Shown: positions 18,373-26,452 of the stretch, one piece after another
How the letters are laid out: the number at the start of each line of letters is the position of its first letter
How positions within the stretch are numbered: the stretch's first letter is position 1
Assembly: GCA_021323535.1 (NCBI GenBank)
Contig: JAJONO010000053.1
Location: forward strand, 1 to 55,807
Source of the DNA: Bacteroidota bacterium
GTDB lineage: Bacteria; Bacteroidota; Bacteroidia; B-17B0; Aurantibacillaceae
Direction of reading: 5' to 3'
DNA: 55,807 nt
The notes under the pieces: model-generated
Databases searched by the model: none
Seen by the model: the letters and a program-made list of their open reading frames with translations, nothing else
Told to the model about the DNA's origin: nothing
Position numbers and translations under genes: made by a program

Positions 18373-19269
18373 TTAGTTATTTATGCTTATTTGATAAAGC
18401 ATTGGGGTAAAGGGAGGAACGCTTCCGTTGCTACTGCCACTTTCTCCAAATGCGAGATGCGAAGGTAATATTATTTTTGAAGTTTGGCCCATTTTTAATC
18501 TGCCGATAACATAATTTAGACCTTTAAGAAGCTGATCGGGAGTACCATAAACAACCTGGAATTTTCCGGGAGAAACATCTATAACACGGCCATTAAGAAA
18601 GCCACCCGAATAGCTTACGGAAACGGTGCCGCCTTGTTCAACCGGGGCCGATGAAGTATCCCTTGGTCTTTCTACCCAATAAAACCCCAGAGGATCGCGG
18701 GCCCTTTCAAATTTTTCGGGGGAGCCAAAGAAGTCTTCAATTTCCTGTAACTCGTTGTTGGTCCTATCGCGAACAACCCCGGCGAATTCGTCAGATTTAA
18801 GCATCGCTTTTACTTTAAAATAGATCTTTATTGCAGAGTCTTTTTTACAAAAATCAGGAACCGCGCTTTTGAATTGTTCTTCAAAAAACCTGTCCGGAGG
18901 AAGAAGCACGCATACGCTATCACCCTTGTTGAAATTACTGAGAGTTGTTTTAAAAAGATGGTCGTTGTTAGAAGAATAAAGTTTTATAAAGAAACGATCC
19001 TTAAGATCATTGTGACTGTCGTAGAAGGTTGAATCCCTCAGGGTTTTAAAGGCGGCGCTAACCCATGCCATGCAACTGTCTTTAATATGATTCTTTTTAA
19101 CATCCAGGTCCTCAAACGCTATCAGCTTGAACCAATAGCCATTCTCACTTTTCTTAAAAGACTCTTTTTTTGCCGCAGGATCGCAGGCAAACAGGACGAG
19201 AAGGAGAAAAAGAAAGAGAAAGAGAACGGAAGCAATACGTGAATTATTGACTAAAAAGGAACAACGCAT
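18373..19269 (-). CDS. Degenerate FKBP-type lipoprotein (GldI-like)
   Basis: A 298-residue lipoprotein; a long Leu/Phe-rich signal ends in a lipobox (LFAC). It has the same two-part plan as its neighbour. In the C-terminal FKBP domain ([18 protein letters not shown]) the Phe-Asp pair has become Ile-Asp, and the central Trp is missing ([10 protein letters not shown]), so catalysis is doubtful. The late strands ([12 protein letters not shown]) remain. Related GldI lipoproteins are needed for gliding/T9SS function in Flavobacterium; that role is suggested, not shown. It begins 8 bases before the next FKBP gene. Confidence 0.8.
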   Translation of the reverse strand: MRCSFLVNNSRIASVLFLFLFLLLVLFACDPAAKKESFKKSENGYWFKLIAFEDLDVKKNHIKDSCMAWVSAAFKTLRDSTFYDSHNDLKDRFFIKLYSSNNDHLFKTTLSNFNKGDSVCVLLPPDRFFEEQFKSAVPDFCKKDSAIKIYFKVKAMLKSDEFAGVVRDRTNNELQEIEDFFGSPEKFERARDPLGFYWVERPRDTSSAPVEQGGTVSVSYSGGFLNGRVIDVSPGKFQVVYGTPDQLLKGLNYVIGRLKMGQTSKIILPSHLAFGESGSSNGSVPPFTPMLYQISINN

Positions 19270-19283
19270 GACTAAAGACTATA

Positions 19284-19321
19284 ACTATAAACCATTGACT
19301 ATCGACTATAAACTATTGACT
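19284..19321. repeat. Intergenic word repeat (ACTATAAACCATTGAC type)
   Basis: This 43-base gap between two FKBP genes is almost wholly built of near-repeats: ACTATAAACCATTGAC, then GACTATCGAC and GACTATAAACTATTGACT. The same words recur at 42125-42155. The 3' end of the repeat provides the last codons and TAG stop of the downstream-strand FKBP gene (19313). Confidence 0.7.
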
Positions 19322-19915
19322 GATTTGAATATCGTATAAAATCGGTACCTGGGGTGGGATCTTCTTCATATCGCCCAAAAGGCCGTGAGCCAGATGAGAG
19401 GGAATAAGCAGAATGGCGTGATCGCCTTTTTTAAGGTACTGAACACCTTTGTGTATGCCACTCTCAATGTTCTCATGGCCCACTTCAAATGTCTTTTTAC
19501 CTTCGGTTGTTGAAGAATAGCATTCGGTTCCATCGAGCAGGCTTACCTTATAATCCATGCTGATTAAGGAGCCCTCTCCTATACTGTCGCCTTTTTCAGA
19601 AGCTTTGTAAACGTAGTAGCGAATACCCGAACTGGTTTTAATAAAGGGCATTTTATGTGTCTTGCCATAATAATCCATCTCATCATTCTCTTTCTGAATC
19701 ACCATCTGGTTGGCCTTCATGAATTGTTTTCTAAGAGAATCTTCATTGATTTGCTTCATGGCGTGCTTTGTATGCGTATCGTCTTTAGCCGGACCGCACG
19801 AAATAAGAGCCAGGAAACAAGAACCAAGAAACAAGAACCAGAAAACCACCGGCCGCCAAAGGCTTGCCGACGGCGTTGTAAGAAACAACAAAGGATGGAA
19901 AAGGGTTTGGCGCAT
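19313..19915 (-). CDS. GldI-like FKBP lipoprotein with repeat-derived N-terminus
   Basis: A 200-residue protein. A hydrophobic segment ends in a lipobox-like ALISC at about residues 36-40, followed by a Glu/Lys helix and one FKBP domain (about 95-200). The domain is short and altered (LLDGTECYSS instead of FDSS; ESGIHKGV instead of the Trp motif), while IPSHLAHG and the final strands are kept, much like GldI. The first about 30 residues before the signal core are partly encoded by a dispersed GC-rich repeat, and the last codons by an intergenic word repeat, so both ends of the reading frame look repeat-remodelled. The true start could lie downstream of 19915. Confidence 0.78.
   Translation of the reverse strand: MRQTLFHPLLFLTTPSASLWRPVVFWFLFLGSCFLALISCGPAKDDTHTKHAMKQINEDSLRKQFMKANQMVIQKENDEMDYYGKTHKMPFIKTSSGIRYYVYKASEKGDSIGEGSLISMDYKVSLLDGTECYSSTTEGKKTFEVGHENIESGIHKGVQYLKKGDHAILLIPSHLAHGLLGDMKKIPPQVPILYDIQISQ
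19850..19871 (+). repeat. GC-rich dispersed 22-bp element, copy 2
   Basis: Identical over 22 bases to 9515-9536. Here the coding strand of the FKBP gene is the complement of that used in the MNIO gene, and it is read as PSASLWRP. On the plus-strand left it is flanked by a string of near-repeated AAACAAGAACCA words. Confidence 0.75.
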
Positions 19916-19919
19916 AAGG

Positions 19920-19927
19920 CAAAATTA
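19920..19927 (-). promoter_or_regulatory. Possible -7 box for the isomerase operon
   Basis: On the minus strand the octamer TAATTTTG fits the Bacteroidota -7 consensus TAnnTTTG. It is so close to the ATG at 19915 that transcription would begin at or after that codon, which would favour a shorter FKBP protein or a different promoter. Confidence 0.3.
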
Positions 19928-19955
19928 GTATTAAAAAACTTACTTTTACATAACA

Positions 19956-20642
19956 ATGACCAAAGAAGAAAGATACGAAAAGGTACTGGCCTGGTTTGAA
20001 AAAAATGTACCCCTTGCCGAAACCGAACTTAATTATAGTAACCCTTTTGAATTGCTTGTATCTGTTATTCTGAGTGCCCAGTGTACCGATAAACGGGTAA
20101 ACCTAACCACTCCAAAGCTGTTTGAGGATTATCCAACGGCCAGTGCTATGGCAGCGGCAACACCCGAAACCATCTTTGAATATATAAGAAGTATCAGTTA
20201 TCCTAATAATAAAGCAAAACATCTGGTAGGCATGGCTAACATGCTGGTACGCGATTTTAATGAAGAAGTACCAGGAGATGTAGATGAGCTGGTAAAACTG
20301 CCCGGGGTGGGTCGTAAAACGGCTAATGTAATTGCATCCGTTATATTTGATAAACCCACTATGGCGGTAGATACACATGTTTTTAGGGTAAGTAACCGGA
20401 TAGGACTCACCACAAATGCTAAAAATCCTTTGCAATCTGAGAAACAATTAATTAAATTTATACCTGAAGCTTTAATACCCAGAGCTCATCATTGGTTAAT
20501 TTTGCATGGCAGATATGTTTGCATTGCAAGAAAACCAAAATGTGAAATCTGTAAATTAACTTCGTATTGCAAGTACTTTGAACATCACAAAGCAGAACTT
20601 CGTTCTCTTCGTGCGACACTTAAAAAAAGAAATAAGAAATAA
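19956..20642 (+). CDS. nth: Endonuclease III
   Basis: A 228-residue base-excision repair glycosylase/AP lyase for oxidised pyrimidines. The helix-hairpin-helix LPGVGRKTA (115-123) holds the catalytic lysine (Lys121), and the catalytic Asp is in VDTHV (Asp139). Four cysteines spaced C-x6-C-x2-C-x5-C (189, 196, 199, 205) bind the 4Fe-4S cluster. Length and motifs are canonical. It diverges from the isomerase operon across a 40-base gap and is followed 22 bases later by the H1-like/peroxiredoxin gene, so the two may be co-transcribed in an oxidative-damage unit. Confidence 0.97.
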   Translation: MTKEERYEKVLAWFEKNVPLAETELNYSNPFELLVSVILSAQCTDKRVNLTTPKLFEDYPTASAMAAATPETIFEYIRSISYPNNKAKHLVGMANMLVRDFNEEVPGDVDELVKLPGVGRKTANVIASVIFDKPTMAVDTHVFRVSNRIGLTTNAKNPLQSEKQLIKFIPEALIPRAHHWLILHGRYVCIARKPKCEICKLTSYCKYFEHHKAELRSLRATLKKRNKK

Positions 20643-20664
20643 CTAAAATCAAAACCTAAAATTT

Positions 20665-21660
20665 ATGGCAAAAAAGAAAGTAGCAAAAAAGAAAGCTGCA
20701 AAACCCGCTAAGAAGAAAACGGCGAAGAAGAGCGCTAAGAAAAAAGCTGCTCCTAAAGCCTCTAAGAAAAAAGCCGCTAAAAAAGCGAAGCCGGCAAAGA
20801 AAAAAACCGCTAAAAAAGTAGCAAAGAAAGCTGCTAAAAAAGTAGCTAAGAAAGTTGCTAAAAAGGCTGCTCCTAAAAAAGCCGCTAAGAAAGCTGCCAA
20901 GGTTGCTAAAAAAGTTGTAGCTAAGGTTTCTAAACCGGTAAAAAAAGTAGTTAAGAAAGTTGTAAAAAAAGCAGCTCCTAAAACTACTACAGCAATTGGC
21001 AATCTTACCAGCGCGGTTTCTGATTTCGTGAAAACAGCTTATGAAACTGTAGTTGAAAAAGTAACTCCAACACATCACGAGCCGTCAAACGACACTTCAT
21101 CAAACGATGATTCGGGAAACAACAGCAACGATAATAACCAGGAAGACAACAAGGAGGAGTCTTCTGAGGAAAAGACGGAAGACGAGCCCTTTGTCCTGCA
21201 CAGCACAGGACTAATCGAAGGAAGCATAGCTCCTTACTTTGAGGGAAAAGACCAGGATGGTAATACCGTCCGGAGCAGTGATTTTATTGGCAAAACGCTG
21301 GTGCTGTATTTTTACCCTAAAGATTTCACCGAAGGTTGTACTGCAGAGTCTTGCAGTCTGCGCGATGAATACCAATACCTGAATAATAACAATTATGCAG
21401 TGATTGGTGTAAGTGCAGATGATGTTGATTCGCACAGGCGTTTCGCAGATGAACACAAACTTCCGTTTACATTAATTGCAGACGTTGATCATAAGATCAT
21501 TAACGACTACGATGTCTGGGGATGGAAAGAGTTAGCCGGCCACCGTTATGAAGGTATTGTAAGAACCACGTTCATTATCGATCCGGATGGCATCATCAAA
21601 AACATTATCACCAAGGTGGATAATGCCAACGCAGCGAAGCAGATATTAAGTTACGCTTAA
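20665..21660 (+). CDS. Histone H1-like tail fused to a BCP-type peroxiredoxin
   Basis: A 331-residue single open frame. Residues 1-107 are almost purely Lys/Ala/Pro (AKKA/KKAAPK repeats) like bacterial histone H1-like proteins. About 108-135 is a short helical link, and 136-177 a Ser/Asn/Asp/Glu-rich acidic linker. Residues 183-331 are a complete BCP/PrxQ peroxiredoxin with the peroxidatic and resolving cysteines five apart in TEGCTAESC (Cys225, Cys230), and YFYPKD and FIIDPDG motifs. The basic tail should bind DNA or RNA, so the enzyme may remove peroxides at the nucleoid. The gene follows nth and ends in a strong terminator. The fusion is unusual; the frame shows no break at the junction. 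Confidence 0.92.
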   Translation: MAKKKVAKKKAAKPAKKKTAKKSAKKKAAPKASKKKAAKKAKPAKKKTAKKVAKKAAKKVAKKVAKKAAPKKAAKKAAKVAKKVVAKVSKPVKKVVKKVVKKAAPKTTTAIGNLTSAVSDFVKTAYETVVEKVTPTHHEPSNDTSSNDDSGNNSNDNNQEDNKEESSEEKTEDEPFVLHSTGLIEGSIAPYFEGKDQDGNTVRSSDFIGKTLVLYFYPKDFTEGCTAESCSLRDEYQYLNNNNYAVIGVSADDVDSHRRFADEHKLPFTLIADVDHKIINDYDVWGWKELAGHRYEGIVRTTFIIDPDGIIKNIITKVDNANAAKQILSYA

Positions 21661-21674
21661 TTGAAAGTAATAAG

Positions 21675-21719
21675 AAAAGCCTCGCAATCCAGATAATTAT
21701 CGGGATGCGGGGCTTTTTT
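21675..21719 (+). terminator. Terminator after the peroxiredoxin gene
   Basis: A long hairpin: outer stem AAGCCTCGCA with TGCGGGGCTT, inner ATCC/GGAT, then six or more T. It lies 15 bases after the stop codon at 21660. Confidence 0.85.
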
Positions 21720-21967
21720 GTTTGTCGCATTTTACACCTGTTATTGTCTGATTCGGACTGTGGAAAATAAAATTAAGATTGGATATTTGTTGTGTAAAAA
21801 AACAAGAGGAATTATAGTACGAATTAGTCCATTTTTTAACACAAAGGACACTCCGTGTCTTCGCAAAGTAAATCGCAAAGGGCACAAAGCTGTTGGAAAG
21901 GAATTTATTCCCGCGTAGGGAAATAAGAGCATAAATCAAAACTAATAACTAATACCTAATAACTAAC
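21720..21967. other. Non-coding gap with word-like repeats
   Basis: No convincing gene. The right part is made of phrases common between genes of these bacteria: a string around CACAAAGGACACTCCGTGTC, AAATCGCAAAGGGCACAAAG, then AACTAATAACTAATACC just before the next start codon. Several short open frames here on both strands look like chance. Confidence 0.5.
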
Positions 21968-22492
21968 ATGACAACAACACTCATCATCATTGGCTCAATA
22001 ATCGCGGTAATTCTTTTAATGGCATTACTCATAGGCAACAAAGTAAACCTCGAGAGAACAGTAATCATCAACAAACCAAAACAACAGGTGTTTGATTATG
22101 TAAGGCATGTTAAAAATCATGACAACTTCAGCGTGTGGCACATGATGGATCCCGACATGAAAAAAGAATATAATGGAACCGACGGGCAGGTTGGTTTCGT
22201 TTACGCCTGGGACAGTAGTAAACAAAAGAATGTTGGAGCAGGGGAGCAGGAAATAAAAAATATTACAAGTGATACTATCGAATTTGAACTTCGGTTTAAA
22301 CGACCAATGGAAGATACTGCTCATGCAAAAATGGTTATTATAGACGCTGAAGGCAATAAAACAAAGCTTACCTGGGGCTTTTACAGCACCATGAAATTTC
22401 CTATGAACCTTATGAAGCCATTAATGATGGGCATGCTTGGGAAAAGTCTCGACAGCGGATTACAAAATCTGAAAAATGTAATGGAGAAATAA
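21968..22492 (+). CDS. Membrane-anchored SRPBCC (START-like) protein
   Basis: A 174-residue protein. Residues 3-24 form one membrane helix, followed by an SRPBCC fold: INKPKQQVFDYVRHVKNHDNF at 35-55 (split here as family strand and helix), mid strands with EQEI.NI, and a long C-terminal helix (LDSGLQNLKNVME). Members of this superfamily bind hydrophobic ligands; the ligand is unknown. It is probably co-transcribed with the small membrane protein 38 bases downstream. Confidence 0.85.
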   Translation: MTTTLIIIGSIIAVILLMALLIGNKVNLERTVIINKPKQQVFDYVRHVKNHDNFSVWHMMDPDMKKEYNGTDGQVGFVYAWDSSKQKNVGAGEQEIKNITSDTIEFELRFKRPMEDTAHAKMVIIDAEGNKTKLTWGFYSTMKFPMNLMKPLMMGMLGKSLDSGLQNLKNVMEK

Positions 22493-22530
22493 TTATTGAT
22501 TTTATAGTTGTATTTTAGTCTCGTTATTTT

Positions 22531-23052
22531 ATGATTAACGAGCTGATCCCTAAGAAAAATAAATCCAATGCAGCGATTGCCTTTTGGATAATTACCGGCG
22601 TTCTTTTATGGGGGGCGGTAAGCGGATTATGCAGAAGTCTTGTTACGGGAGCAGAACTTATTTTAATATATAGTCAGGTTTCTTACCAGAATTACCTGTT
22701 GTTTCTTGTTTTACTCGAAGTAATGGACCAGATTTTATTTTTCACTTTATTTCTTGTATTCATAAAGCATTTTAGTAAAGATCCAATCCTCCCGGTAGGA
22801 ATGGTTGTTACACTTATCGTGTCATGGATTGTGTTTTGGGTGGGCTCCTTTTATCTTTCTTTTATTTCATCTTCAATGCTGACACATCATTTCAAGCATA
22901 AAGAATTAATAGACGCTATGACCACAAAGGGTACGATCAATAGTGTGGGTAACATTGTGTATGTTTTTTGCACTGTTGGAATCTTCGTTTATTTCTACAT
23001 AAGATACAAAGATCAAAACGACGAACTACCGTATCAAAGTGAGAATCTTTGA
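22531..23052 (+). CDS. Small four-helix membrane protein, unknown
   Basis: A 173-residue protein with four hydrophobic helices (about 15-38, 48-78, 88-112, 138-158) and charged termini. I recognise no family motif. It follows the SRPBCC gene closely on the same strand and converges on a T9SS cargo gene. Membrane location is clear; function is not. Confidence 0.7.
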   Translation: MINELIPKKNKSNAAIAFWIITGVLLWGAVSGLCRSLVTGAELILIYSQVSYQNYLLFLVLLEVMDQILFFTLFLVFIKHFSKDPILPVGMVVTLIVSWIVFWVGSFYLSFISSSMLTHHFKHKELIDAMTTKGTINSVGNIVYVFCTVGIFVYFYIRYKDQNDELPYQSENL

Positions 23053-23112
23053 AGAAATAGAATCTGCGTAATATACCATTGAACCTGAAAAATGAAATGT
23101 ACAAAAGATGGT

Positions 23113-24699
23113 TTAGTGTCTGATAATCTTTTTTATTACAGTTTTGTCTTTGGCGTTTATCTTAACAAAATAAATTCCAGGCGCCTGATGTTGTAAGTTA
23201 ATCGTAGCCTCATTTCTGAATTCAGTTGAAAGGACCAATTGTCCTGTTACATTAAGAATTTCCACGCGAGTAACGGAAGTTGTATTATTTTTTAAATGAA
23301 AAACATCAGATGATGGATTAGGATATAAACTCATTTCATCATCTTCACTGTTTCCTTGTTCCTTTGCTCCAACTGCTATACAATAATTATTTGCCAGTGA
23401 AAAATTTGTAATACTTGTAACGGTTGATGTAGCCGTAGGAATTGAAAAGCCGCTCACAGTAAAAGTTTTCAGATGCTTACCAAAAGATGGAAGTGCTACA
23501 GTTCCTAAAGAACCTTGTGGCATCGTAAGCGAACAATTTATCGGAGTTATTAAGTGACCTATTGTAAGTGGATTAGAAGGCATGTTACCGCCACCTACTT
23601 CAAAGAAAATATTTCCGTTGTGAATGGAGTGAATTTTTCCTGTGGGAACCATTGGCGACATGGCGGAAAAAAGATATCCATTAAGGTATTGCATATTGGT
23701 TGAATTATAAATACCATTTGTGTCAACGCCTATAAAACCTTCGTTCCAGTTAGTATGACTCATATTGTATCCTTTCGACAACAAATAAACATTACCTTTT
23801 TCGTCTTCGTCAAAATCACCAAAATGATTGTCTGCAGCCCAAGAGCCCAGACTGTAATTCCATAACGCTTTATATGGATTCAGTCTGTGAAGTTCAGTTG
23901 AATAAATCTGGGGTGATCCTCCGATTTTGATACCCAGATAAAAAAATGAGCCTTTTTTTGACTTGTAAAATTGTACGGCCGGATATGAGTTGTTATGAGG
24001 GACCCCATCAACCATTACTTTTGAAGTTATTGAATCCGCAGCATCAGAGTAGTTCCAGACATAAGAAACAATTCCCGGAAGAGAATAGCCATGACCATAA
24101 ATTTTATAATGACCAAGCGAATCATTTATTACATGAAAAGCATCCACCATCGAGCCCATATTTGTGCTCGAAGGTCTGAATAACCTTATTTTACTAGTGT
24201 TTCCAAGCGTATCGATTTTTACGAAAGATGCGTTTGAAAAAGTACTGTATGAGGCAACACCGGTTAAAACAAGATCATCGTTACGGTCGAGCTGAAGTTG
24301 GTGAAAGTTCACATTACCCAATGTATATGATCCGGAAGATAATGTAACCATTATTCCAGTAAAGTCTTTCATCCATTCCAGATTTCCACTGGCACTAAGT
24401 TTACCAATTTTGCCGCTACTAATGAAATACATACTTCCTGTTTTAGAAAGAAGAATGTTTTGAAAATTTAAACCCGAATAACTATTTACCCATATCTGTG
24501 ATAAGTTTTTATCGAATTTGGCAAGCCGGCTACTGTGATACAGGTAAAGATTTGAATCAGCATCGGTAAATGATTGGTCCATATTTCCGTTGGAAGCATT
24601 GAGATACGGAAAATTCTGTCCTTTTAAAATAAAAGAAGAAAACAGAATAAGCAGAAGGAGCGGATAAAAATTATTATGTTTTGGTTTTTGAGATTTCAT
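23113..24699 (-). CDS. T9SS type A sorted secreted protein
   Basis: A 528-residue protein. A signal peptide lies near residues 10-28. The body (about 30-430) has repeated propeller-like beta strands (D.DSNLYLYHSS, KLSASGNLEWMKDF, D..GNVYLLSKG). The last about 75 residues are a type A (Por secretion) sorting domain: LYPNPSSDVF, VEILNVTGQLV, APGIYFVKI, ending KKIIRH. It is exported through Sec and T9SS and released or anchored at the surface; the mature function is unknown. It stands alone on the minus strand, 17 bases after the alpha/beta hydrolase start region on the same strand's upstream side. Confidence 0.9.
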   Translation of the reverse strand: MKSQKPKHNNFYPLLLLILFSSFILKGQNFPYLNASNGNMDQSFTDADSNLYLYHSSRLAKFDKNLSQIWVNSYSGLNFQNILLSKTGSMYFISSGKIGKLSASGNLEWMKDFTGIMVTLSSGSYTLGNVNFHQLQLDRNDDLVLTGVASYSTFSNASFVKIDTLGNTSKIRLFRPSSTNMGSMVDAFHVINDSLGHYKIYGHGYSLPGIVSYVWNYSDAADSITSKVMVDGVPHNNSYPAVQFYKSKKGSFFYLGIKIGGSPQIYSTELHRLNPYKALWNYSLGSWAADNHFGDFDEDEKGNVYLLSKGYNMSHTNWNEGFIGVDTNGIYNSTNMQYLNGYLFSAMSPMVPTGKIHSIHNGNIFFEVGGGNMPSNPLTIGHLITPINCSLTMPQGSLGTVALPSFGKHLKTFTVSGFSIPTATSTVTSITNFSLANNYCIAVGAKEQGNSEDDEMSLYPNPSSDVFHLKNNTTSVTRVEILNVTGQLVLSTEFRNEATINLQHQAPGIYFVKINAKDKTVIKKIIRH

Positions 24700-24716
24700 C
24701 TGTATTAAAAGATAAT

Positions 24717-25607
24717 TTATTTTGTAATTAAAGAGTTAATCCTTGCAGCGATACTGTCATTATAATACACCGGCCCGCATACATGGCATTTTTGTATTTC
24801 GTAGAATTGTTTTGGCTCGTTGGCTTTTTCAAACAATTTTTTTCCGTGACTGAAAGGAATCACTTTGTCCTCGGTACTATGAATAATAAGAACAGGTTTA
24901 TGAAATCCGGCAATCGATTTTTTGGCGCTGTATTTCTCTTTCACAAACCATCTTCCTATAAAACCGGCGCGGTTGGCGGCAATATCTTTATGTGACGAAA
25001 AAGCCCCTTCAATAACAAGCCCATCAATATCCTTTTCAACTTTTTGCGCAACCACGGCCGATAAATGTCCTCCAAGCGATTGACCGTAAATAATTACTTT
25101 ATTATTTTTCTGATCCTCGCGTTGCTTCATATAATTAAAGGCTGCCAGCGCGTCGGACAATACATTGGAGCGTGTTGCTTTTCCCTCAGAAAAACCATAG
25201 CCACTGTAATCGGGAATAAAAACGCTATATCCTTTTTTAATGAATGGAATGAAGCTTTGGTATTGCAACATAATATTTCCACCATTGCCATGAAGATAAA
25301 ACAAAGTAATGTTGTTGGAATTTGTTCTTGGTTTAAGTAACCAAGCATTGATATTTTTCTGATTCTTGTTTTTGATCAAAACACTTTCGATGGTGTATTC
25401 CAGTTCTCTCGGGTTGTTTTTTGTATCAGTAAATGAAGGCTGAAAATTTTCGCCAAAGTTTACATAAGTGGTATCGCGCGTTTGCCAGTCAATCATTTTG
25501 GCGCGTTTTTTAGCGGGATCAATTTTTGTAGGTGCCAGGAACATGAAGTTGAAATTGCATGATTGCAACAGAAAACAGGAAACTATTAAAATGATAAAAC
25601 GGTTCAT
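24717..25607 (-). CDS. Alpha/beta hydrolase lipoprotein
   Basis: A 296-residue lipoprotein (lipobox LQSC, Cys17). It has the hydrolase oxyanion region YLHGNGGN at about 104-111, the nucleophile elbow GQSLGG (Ser177), Asp247 in HSTEDKVIP, and His275 within a CHVCG sequence as the likely catalytic His. It is close to the BEM46/YqjL-type hydrolase group. The two cysteines bracketing the catalytic His are unusual and could form a disulfide in the periplasm. Substrate unknown. Confidence 0.87.
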   Translation of the reverse strand: MNRFIILIVSCFLLQSCNFNFMFLAPTKIDPAKKRAKMIDWQTRDTTYVNFGENFQPSFTDTKNNPRELEYTIESVLIKNKNQKNINAWLLKPRTNSNNITLFYLHGNGGNIMLQYQSFIPFIKKGYSVFIPDYSGYGFSEGKATRSNVLSDALAAFNYMKQREDQKNNKVIIYGQSLGGHLSAVVAQKVEKDIDGLVIEGAFSSHKDIAANRAGFIGRWFVKEKYSAKKSIAGFHKPVLIIHSTEDKVIPFSHGKKLFEKANEPKQFYEIQKCHVCGPVYYNDSIAARINSLITK

Positions 25608-25639
25608 TCATCACGAAGATAATAAACCTTCGAATATGT

Positions 25640-26227
25640 TTAGCTATTACGCTGCATTTTAAGAGCGTTGAGATAAATAAGGATCTCCCCTGGCCTCAGG
25701 TAGTGTTTATTAAGTTCTGGCCGCTTTTTTATGTATTTAGGAATGCTTCTGAGGTAAAGCGCATGTACATGAAGCTTTTCGCCCAAGCCGTGACGAATGG
25801 CCTCTATATCGGCGCTTCTTTCTATTTCTTTTTTAAATTTTGGAAACGTATAAAGAAACATGAATTTAAGAAGTTGAGGAACGTTGCACCTGTGATATTG
25901 TAAAACGTGAACGAGTTCGTGACCAATAACAGCTATCTGTGCATCCAAAGGAAGATTTTTAAACAAGGCTGAGAATTCAGGTTCTTTGGCTTCTTCTAAA
26001 AGTTGTACAATGTATTTGCGTTTATCGGGAGATTTAAACAGGCTGCTTTTTTCGGGAACAGTGGCGTAGGGAACAGAAAGTTTACTTACCGGTAAAAATT
26101 CCACATGCACATCGCGTAATTCGGGATATGCAGCAAGAGCCATTAATACAGGTAATTCGTACTGACTGGGAATAACCTTGTTTTTACCTGTTATTTCTCT
26201 GAGTTTTTGAATTTCTGAAACAGACAT
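25640..26227 (-). CDS. Minimal HExxH metalloprotease-like protein
   Basis: A 195-residue protein with no signal peptide. It carries HELVH (His103, Glu104, His107) and, 29 residues later, ERSADIEAI (Glu136/Asp140), the arrangement of a gluzincin zinc site. A Lys/Arg-rich C-terminal part follows. I do not recognise the family beyond this zinc-site pattern. It may be a small cytosolic peptidase, or a protein that only keeps the fold. It lies 32 bases upstream of the hydrolase gene on the same strand. Confidence 0.75.
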   Translation of the reverse strand: MSVSEIQKLREITGKNKVIPSQYELPVLMALAAYPELRDVHVEFLPVSKLSVPYATVPEKSSLFKSPDKRKYIVQLLEEAKEPEFSALFKNLPLDAQIAVIGHELVHVLQYHRCNVPQLLKFMFLYTFPKFKKEIERSADIEAIRHGLGEKLHVHALYLRSIPKYIKKRPELNKHYLRPGEILIYLNALKMQRNS

Positions 26228-26452
26228 GGAGTTTTAATGTTGAAGTTACAGTCTAAAGCCACCCAACCCCGATCTTTTTCGTTTAAGAGTACAATTTTAT
26301 AGTTGTAAGGGCGAAAAAATAACGTCATTGAACATGAAAAAATGTGATTCCCAATTATTAAATCTGGTTCATTTGATTAGAAATATAATCCGACTCAGAT
26401 CTTTCCGGAAGCGGAACATTCTCTTTAAAGAAATTAATTATCTTTATAGTAA

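Noticed and set aside
19655-19999. Plus-strand frames over the GldI-like gene and the GC-rich element
   Set aside because: Antisense shadows with composition typical of repeat translation; they also overlap the nth start.
20649-21078. Two long minus-strand frames rich in Phe, Ala and Leu opposite the H1-like tail
   Set aside because: They are the complement of the Lys/Ala codon repeat; no start context, family or signal of their own.
21697-21939. Overlapping short frames on both strands in the gap after the peroxiredoxin gene
   Set aside because: They cross the terminator and intergenic word repeats and have no leader or recognisable domain.
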